Positions 58,400 through 64,000 of a stretch of DNA of 64,000 nucleotides are shown one piece after another. How positions within the stretch are numbered: the stretch's first letter is position 1; every line of letters starts with the position of its first letter. Origin of the DNA: Lunularia cruciata (taxonomy: Eukaryota > Streptophyta > Marchantiopsida > Lunulariales > Lunulariaceae); assembly GCA_948567375.1 (NCBI GenBank), contig OX419757.1, positions 20,150,001 to 20,214,000 on the forward strand. Reading direction: 5' to 3'. Made by a program: the position numbers and the translations under genes. The notes below the pieces were generated by a model. The model saw only the letters and a program-made list of their open reading frames with translations. It did not search any database and was not told where the DNA came from.

Positions 58400-59300
58400 G
58401 GTTAGATTGGAAGGCAAACACCTTCTTTGTGTACAGGAAGATGGTAGAGTGCATATAATACTGCTTCTATCTCAAAGACCACAATTGATACATCATACTC
58501 ATGAGGAGCTAGGACATTTTGGAGTAAAGCATACATATAGCTTACTCCATAGTCATTATTGGTGGTGTGGTGCTGACCATTGTATAATAGTTTGTTGCTA
58601 GATGTGTGGTTTGTGATCAAGTTGGATCATCATTTAATGCTCCTATGCCACAATTACACCCATGACCTATCATGAGATTGGGTTACCATTGGAATTTGGA
58701 CTTTGTTGGACCTTTATTGTTGACTATAAGACATCATTGGTATGTTTTGGTTATGGTGTAGCACCTCTCCAAGTGGATTGAGTTGGTGGCACTTTCTCAC
58801 AAGTCCAATGAATGGATTGCTTATTCATTCTTAGAGGTTCTTAGTCATTTTGGTGCACCAACTAAGGTTTTTATTGTTCAAGGTACAAATTTTTTGAGGA
58901 AGTGCTAGGTTTTGTGTGACAAGAGATTGATTGATCATTGTACTACCTCCTAAGATCACCTTGAGGTAGATGGTTTAGTAGAGAGAGTGGTTCAAACAGT
59001 GAAGAGAGGATTGTGTAAGTATGGTTTTCAAAGAAGCCACTTGGGAGATTGGGATCTCCAATTACCTTGGTTGGCCATGGGCTGTTGGTTCAGCCAACAA
59101 GCCTCCTTAGCATCCTTCTCTCCTTACTTTCTACTTTATGGATGAGATCCAAATTCACAAGTAGCCATTTTTTGTGATTCTACTATAGTTTTGGACTTGG
59201 ATGACCTAGACATATGGGTGTGTGTATGTTCTTAACATGAAGAGATCTTTCAAAGAGTGGTGTTGATGGCCTTTGAGAAATTAGTGATTTCTCAACATAA
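58400..59300 (+). pseudogene. family C integrase
   Basis: The zinc domain keeps HEELGHFGVKHT and RCVVCDQVGSSF (CxxC at 58603-58614). The core shows Asp 1 (YHWNLDFVGP, codon 58699-58701), Val in place of Asp 2 (codon 58876-58878, FIVQGTNF) and the catalytic Glu (VERVVQTVKRG, codon 58981-58983). Several stops are present. Confidence 0.85.
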
Positions 59301-59489
59301 GGATACCTTATGCTAAACTACTATTCAAGAGGAGGTTATAGATCTTCAATCCCTCAATTTCATCTAAATGACTATGTATATCTATAGCAGACTACATTGT
59401 TAGCACTTGTTACTACAAGCCAAACTATCTTGAGAGTATATGAGGTTTTTCCTTCCAAAGTCCTCATGTTTGGAGGAAGTGATGGTATT

Positions 59490-59729
59490 TTTTGAAAGGA
59501 TCATATGCGCAATTGTGTACCATACCACCTCCCAAACATTGATGGCACTATGGACCCAACCTTGGTACTTGTATGTGCAAGCTTGGGATGTATGTTATGT
59601 GGCTCTTCTAGTGGAGCTATTACTATGTTGGTGTATGATAATTCTTCAAGAGGATGGCATATGATATGCTTGACTCATCTCCTCATGGTGGTTCCTCAAG
59701 GACAATGGTTATGTCCTAGATGTACTTGA
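59490..59729 (+). pseudogene. PHD finger at the C-terminus of family C pol
   Basis: After RNCVPYHLPNIDGTMDP the frame gives a zinc finger with PHD spacing: CMLC, 11 residues, YDNS, 4 residues, HMIC, 14 residues, CPRC, with Trp two residues before the last pair (QWLCPRC). Six of eight ligands remain. The second pair reads Y and S, each one base from Cys. PHD fingers read histone H3 tails, so it may replace the chromodomain as a targeting module. The open frame ends TGA at 59729. Confidence 0.82.
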
Positions 59730-59871
59730 CTTATAACTAGTTCACCTTTTATGTGATATAGATTGTAGACAAGCAACTAACTATGGGGCTTGATAGCACC
59801 CGGCCTCTTGATCTTGGCTCACCATACTGCATATCACATATTTGGAGTAGATGACTATATAGAGTTAGAGT
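59730..59871 (+). other. family C sequence downstream of pol
   Basis: No coding signal; probably the start of the family C 3' non-coding region. It is cut by insertion of B5 after ...TTAGAG. No C LTR is visible in the window. Confidence 0.4.
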
Positions 59872-60236
59872 GTAACAATATGGAGTTTGGAGATGAAATT
59901 AGTCAAGCCTAACAAAGTAGCAAATAAGCCAAATTACCCTAGAATATTCTAGAAGCATCTAGGAAGGCTTCTTGGGAAGCTTCTTGACTAGCTTAGCTTG
60001 CATCCCAAATAGGTAACTTCTAGAAGGAAGCTTTAGAAGCTTCCTTCTAGTTTAGCTTGCACGCCAAGTAGACAACTTCTAGAAGGAAGCTTCTTGAGAA
60101 GCTTCTCAAGAGCCTTGTATGCTCTTTGTAAATACCAAAACTGAAGCTCATGCTAGGCATGAAGAGTTTCCCACACTCAAATGTCCCAATGCAATCTTCC
60201 ATTCTCCTATTTCTCTCCTTGGTCTTGGTCTTTACA
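59872..60236 (+). mobile_element. B5 5' LTR (365 bp)
   Basis: It runs TGTAACAATATGG...GTCTTTACA. Heat-shock arrays include GAAtaTTCtaGAA at 59942-59954 and several GAAGCTT units at 60020-60110. The TATA box is degraded (TGTAAATACC near 60129). Confidence 0.9.
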
Positions 60237-60250
60237 TTGGTATCAAAACA
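60237..60250 (+). other. B5 primer-binding site
   Basis: TTGGTATCAAAACAAG follows the LTR; it matches TGGTATCAGAGC except for G-to-A changes. Confidence 0.8.
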
Positions 60251-60509
60251 AGAATAGGATGGATGGACCACCAAATGGACCAGCAAATGCATTTCCTCCA
60301 AACCGTTGGGATTTTCACATTTGGGTATTACCCAAGCATCTTTTCACACAATTTATCAACTCACACTTTGGGCAGGATTTTTTGAATACAATCACCTTGT
60401 TTGAGGAACCCTTGGTACTTTCGATTGTAACTTATGGAGAATGATGGACGTGTTGCATCTATGTGATAATAAATTAGATAGATTACAAGTAGTGTGATAG
60501 AGTAGTAAC

Positions 60510-61430
60510 CATGGCATCAATGCCCAAGGTTATTATTGCTATGCAATAACAAATTGAACACCTTCCTTGATTGTTGGATGAACAAGATCATCAATGACAA
60601 GAGCATGTAGAGAGAGTACCACTTTGAGATGGAGAAGACCAAATCTAATTTCCAAAACCCAAGTATTTTGAAGGCAAGAATCTCTTGAGTGTAATGAAGA
60701 ATTTTGTGTTTGACTATAAATATTATTTTGAAGCTACTAATCTTCAAGATGAACAAAAATAGATTGTCTTGGCTTCCAAATACTTGGATGGAATAGTAAA
60801 GCTATGGTGGTGATTTTGAGTAGAGCAAGCTAAATGGAAACTTGTTGCACTAATCTTAACATGGGCAAAATTCAAGATTGCAATAATCGGTCAATTCCAA
60901 GCTATGAATGCCACACGAGCTGCATGAGATAGGTAGATAGAGTTGAAATAGATTGGTTTTGTAAGAAGTTATATCACACAATTCCAAAACACCATCATGC
61001 AAATTATAGATATATTGGAAGGTGAAGCTCTAGATCAATTGATTTGTGAGGGGGTTGAAATCACAAACCATATTAGAGGTAACTATGCAAGAGCCACAAC
61101 ACTTGGAGGAGGCCATGCGGTTGGCCCAATGCTTTAATTCCTTGGTTGCAACAACTTGGTCTTGACCTTGATCTCCATAGAACCTACCAATACACATGGG
61201 TAGAGAAGCCGACACCAATGGAAATTGATGCCATTCAATAGAGACAACTTGGCACTAGACATAGAGAAAAATTGTGAAAAAATGGTGGTTGTTTCTATTA
61301 TCACATGACATTGCGATTAGATATCCTATTGCTAAATGTACACTCAAGAATGTGCAATCTTGACAAGTTGCCCAGATGGAGTTTGTGGAGCAAAATGATC
61401 AAAAAAACAAGGAATCCCAATAGGAGATTT
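60510..61430 (+). pseudogene. B5 Gag (decayed)
   Basis: It starts MASMPKVIIAMQ at 60512, colinear with the B2 Gag start. Blocks: KNFVFDYKYYFEATNLQDEQ, SYITQFQNTIMQI. The zinc knuckle is destroyed (GCFYYHMTLRLD). Many TAG/TGA stops occupy former Gln, Trp and Arg codons. Confidence 0.8.
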
Positions 61431-61434
61431 TGAG

Positions 61435-61860
61435 ATGCTAATTAGGAACTTGATTATCTCTAATGGGATCAAAGGCTCGACCTATGCAAGTTTGCTTCAC
61501 TTGCAAGGTATGATATCTGATCATGGTTGTAGGATTTTGGTTGATTCAAGAAGTTCAAAAAATTGCATATCCATGTTATTAGCAAAGGAATTATGTATTA
61601 CTATCAAACCAGTAATTAGAAGCATATTGATGATGGAGGATGGTAGAAAGGGTTCTATATTCCATACCTCATATCTGATTACATTAAGGATATGGAAGGA
61701 GCATTTGGAGTGTATGAGGTTTGTAGAGACATCTTTACACTAGGATGTTATTTTTAGGTTGCCTTAAGTTGAAAATCATAAGGTTCAATTTGATTGGACC
61801 CAACAACAAATTCAAGTACAACACCAAGATAGGAATATCTGATTAGGTTGTCTGGCATCT
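61435..61860 (+). pseudogene. B5 retropepsin-like protease region
   Basis: The open frame reads IKGSTYASLLHLQG, GCRILVDSRSSKNCISMLLA and ECMRFVETSLH. The active-site Gly is Arg, as in B2. The second retropepsin segment (VIFRLP) follows after a stop. Confidence 0.85.
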
Positions 61861-62200
61861 TTGAGTAAGACATCTAAGAATAGTTAGTCCCAAGATGGGA
61901 AGTTTTTCACAAGAATAGCTAGAGAACAAGCTTTCAAAGAAATAAGTACCAAGATAGGAAGTTTGTCAAGGAAGTAGCCATAAAGCAAGCTTTGAAGGAA
62001 GATAAGTCCCTAGATGGGAAGTTTTTCAATCAAGCAGCTGTAGAGAAAAGTTTGGAGGAAGATAAGTCTATTTTTGCGGTGTGGATCAAACTGATTGCAC
62101 TTGGAGAATCTAAGGAGAGTCAAGAGCCTCATCAAGCAATAGTTGGAGACATGTTTTTGGATGATTTGCCAAAGGGATTAGCCTCTGATTGTGGTATGCT
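61861..62200 (+). pseudogene. B5 linker with triple repeat
   Basis: Three copies of the charged repeat seen in B1/B2: SQDGKFFTRIAREQAFKE, DRKFVKEVAIKQALKEDKS, LDGKFFNQAAVEKSLEEDKS. The first two are separated by a frameshift. Confidence 0.75.
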
Positions 62201-62970
62201 TTTCAAGATTGAGTTATTATCAAGGATTACTCCTTTGAGTAGACCGATCTATTGGTTCTCACCAAAGGAGTTGGAGGATTTGCAAACAACACTTATGGAG
62301 TTGTTGGAGAAGGATTTTATATGATATAGTTTATCTCCTTGGAGAGCATCAGTACTATTTTTTCTAAAGAAGGATGGAGGACTTTGTTTTTATATTGATT
62401 ACCATGGGCTCAATAAACAAATAGTGAAGAATACATATCCTTTGCCTTAAATTGATGACTTTCTTGATCAACTAAATGGAGTAAAATACTTCTCCAAGTT
62501 GGATCCTTGTAGCGACAATTGGCCAATCCCAATTGATAGGGAGGATGTGAAAAAGATTACCTTTTTGCACAAGGTATTTTGAATGGAGAGTTTTACCTTT
62601 TGGGCTCACTAATGCTCCAACAATCTTCATGGATTAGATACATTAGGTGTTGGATGGACTATTAGATTGGTACATGGTGGTGTTCTTGGATAAAATTTTA
62701 ATCTATAGCAAGACAAAGGAAAAGCACACAAATTATGTGCGAGAAATCCTAAGGCAACTACGTTCATGGAAGTTTTATTGCAAGAAGTCAAAGTGTGCAC
62801 TTTGTCAAAAAGAAGTTACCTTCTTGGGTCACAAGATCTCATTTGAAGGTATCAAGATGGAAGAGGAGAAAATCAATGCTATTATAGATTGGCCTACTCC
62901 AAAGGATACCATAGAGTTGCAAGCACTTAATGGATTGACAAGTTTTTACTGACGGTTCATCCACTATTAT
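62201..62970 (+). pseudogene. B5 reverse transcriptase
   Basis: [56 protein letters not shown], and VVFLDKILIYSKT in which the second catalytic Asp of FLDD is Lys. KKSKCALCQKEVTFLGHKIS follows. At least four stops. Confidence 0.88.
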
Positions 62971-63400
62971 GTGCACGTGGCAACACCATTGACCAACCTC
63001 TTGGGGAAGAACTCAAGCTTTCAATGGACTGCCAAGCATGAAGAAGCATTCCAAAAGTTGAAACATATGGTGTCTTCAAGATCCATTCTTCAACCATATG
63101 ATCCTCAACTACCTTTTATGGTTAACTTTGATGACTCTAACTTTACCAATGGAGCTATGTTGCAACATGAATTCCCAAATGGGTTACATCCCATTGCATT
63201 TGTGCCTCACCAATTAAACATCAAGAAAGGAATTTCTATGCATGAGATTGAGAATAACTAGCAATGGTATATGCCACCAAGGTATAGAGGCATTACCTAT
63301 TGGGAAAACAAATGATCATGCAAACCAATCACAAACCCTTGTCATAGATATTATATTTGGAACACATGAAGAGTCAACATCATCAATGAGAAGAGCAACT
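62971..63400 (+). pseudogene. B5 RNase H
   Basis: VATPLTNLLGKNSSFQWTAK then VNFDDSNFTNGAMLQHEF (first Asp kept as F-D-D-S) and QTNHKPL, where the Asp of TDHKPL is Asn. It is frameshifted after KGISMHEIE. Confidence 0.82.
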
Positions 63401-64000
63401 CCAATTGTTTAACATCAAACTTGAGTAAAAACCTGGTTGGTTCCATGCCATCCCTAATTCCTTATCATGATGACTCCTAATTTGAAGTCTCTTCTTCTCA
63501 TCACAACAACAATTATGATTGTATTAGTTGACTCCAAGGTCCAAATTGAGTTTAAGCCAACTCTACAACAAGATCCCTTCTTTCAGATGGTAAAATTTTG
63601 TTTTGCAACATGCAACAAGGAGTAGAACACCTTCTTCTTCAAGGTAGTCCTTCTATTCCATGAGGACTGGATATATGTTGCAGCCAAGGGTGATCTCTAA
63701 CTTTTGTGCCTCCAAGAAGCCCATGACTTACCAATTGTTGGTCAAATGGGTCTAGATAAGACCTTGGGTACCCTCCAACGCCAATGGTGGTGGCCCAACA
63801 TGGCACAAGATTTTTGGGAGTTGTTCTGATTGTGTGAGAGTTGCCAATGTAACAAGGCCAACAACTAGAAACCAAGTGGACTCCTTCAACCACTCCCTAT
63901 TCCATCTGCTCAATAGGAACATATGAGCTTGGATCTCATTACATCCTTGCCCAAGACAAAGCAAGGCCACACAACAATAGTAGTGTTTGTGGATAAGCTT
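63401..64000 (+). pseudogene. B5 integrase, cut by the window edge
   Basis: AHDLPIVGQMGLDKTLGTLQ (His to Gln at the second zinc His), ESCQCNKANN (CxxC kept), then EHMSLDLITSLPKTKQGHTT with the first catalytic Asp, continuing past the window end. Confidence 0.82.

Overview
The window looks like a transposon-rich chromosome segment from a streptophyte, most likely a non-seed land plant such as a moss. This rests on a plant-type cyclophilin gene with spliceosomal introns, AT-rich intergenic DNA and nested Ty3/Gypsy LTR retrotransposons. The species cannot be fixed from sequence alone. Only one gene, the cyclophilin (39928-40651, with an upstream 5'UTR intron), looks intact. No rRNA, tRNA, CRISPR or prokaryotic feature was seen.

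Three Gypsy families are present, all decayed. Family A is a chromovirus with LTRs of about 530-745 bp running TGTAATA...ATTACA. Family B is a chromovirus with LTRs of about 365-455 bp running TGTAACAATATGG...TTTTACA, a primer site like that of initiator-Met tRNA, and LTRs packed with perfect heat-shock-element arrays. Family C is the most unusual. Reading left to right on the + strand it carries CCHC knuckles, a retropepsin remnant, a cytosine-C5 DNA methyltransferase relic, RT/RNase H, integrase and a C-terminal PHD finger.

Layout: 1-10330 holds a 39-bp minisatellite, a B LTR fragment, the 3' end of A1 (+), and two nested B elements on the minus strand. B0 is the host copy and contains a solo LTR; B1 is inserted in B0 and is the best-preserved copy. 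10331-15723 is non-TE or unrecognised DNA with a degenerate triple repeat. 15724-25029 is a stack: an old A LTR, a solo A LTR inside it, element A3 (-) forming a 1.6-kb palindrome with that solo LTR, and B2 (-), with A3 and B2 fused at a junction carrying copied filler DNA. 25030-30490 is A2 (+), which contains a perfect 49-bp hairpin. 30491-37760 is AT-rich, with one B LTR. 37760-41160 is the cyclophilin locus with promoter and UTRs. 41160-50870 has no convincing gene but several tandem segmental duplications. 51066-59871 is family C with an A LTR inserted. 59872-64000 is the 5' part of B5 (+), which runs off the window.

The inactivating changes in the elements are often of the kind made by methylcytosine deamination (TGG to TAG, Cys to Tyr, Glu to Lys). 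The cyclophilin shows no such decay. The region reads as one small active locus inside long-silenced repeat DNA.
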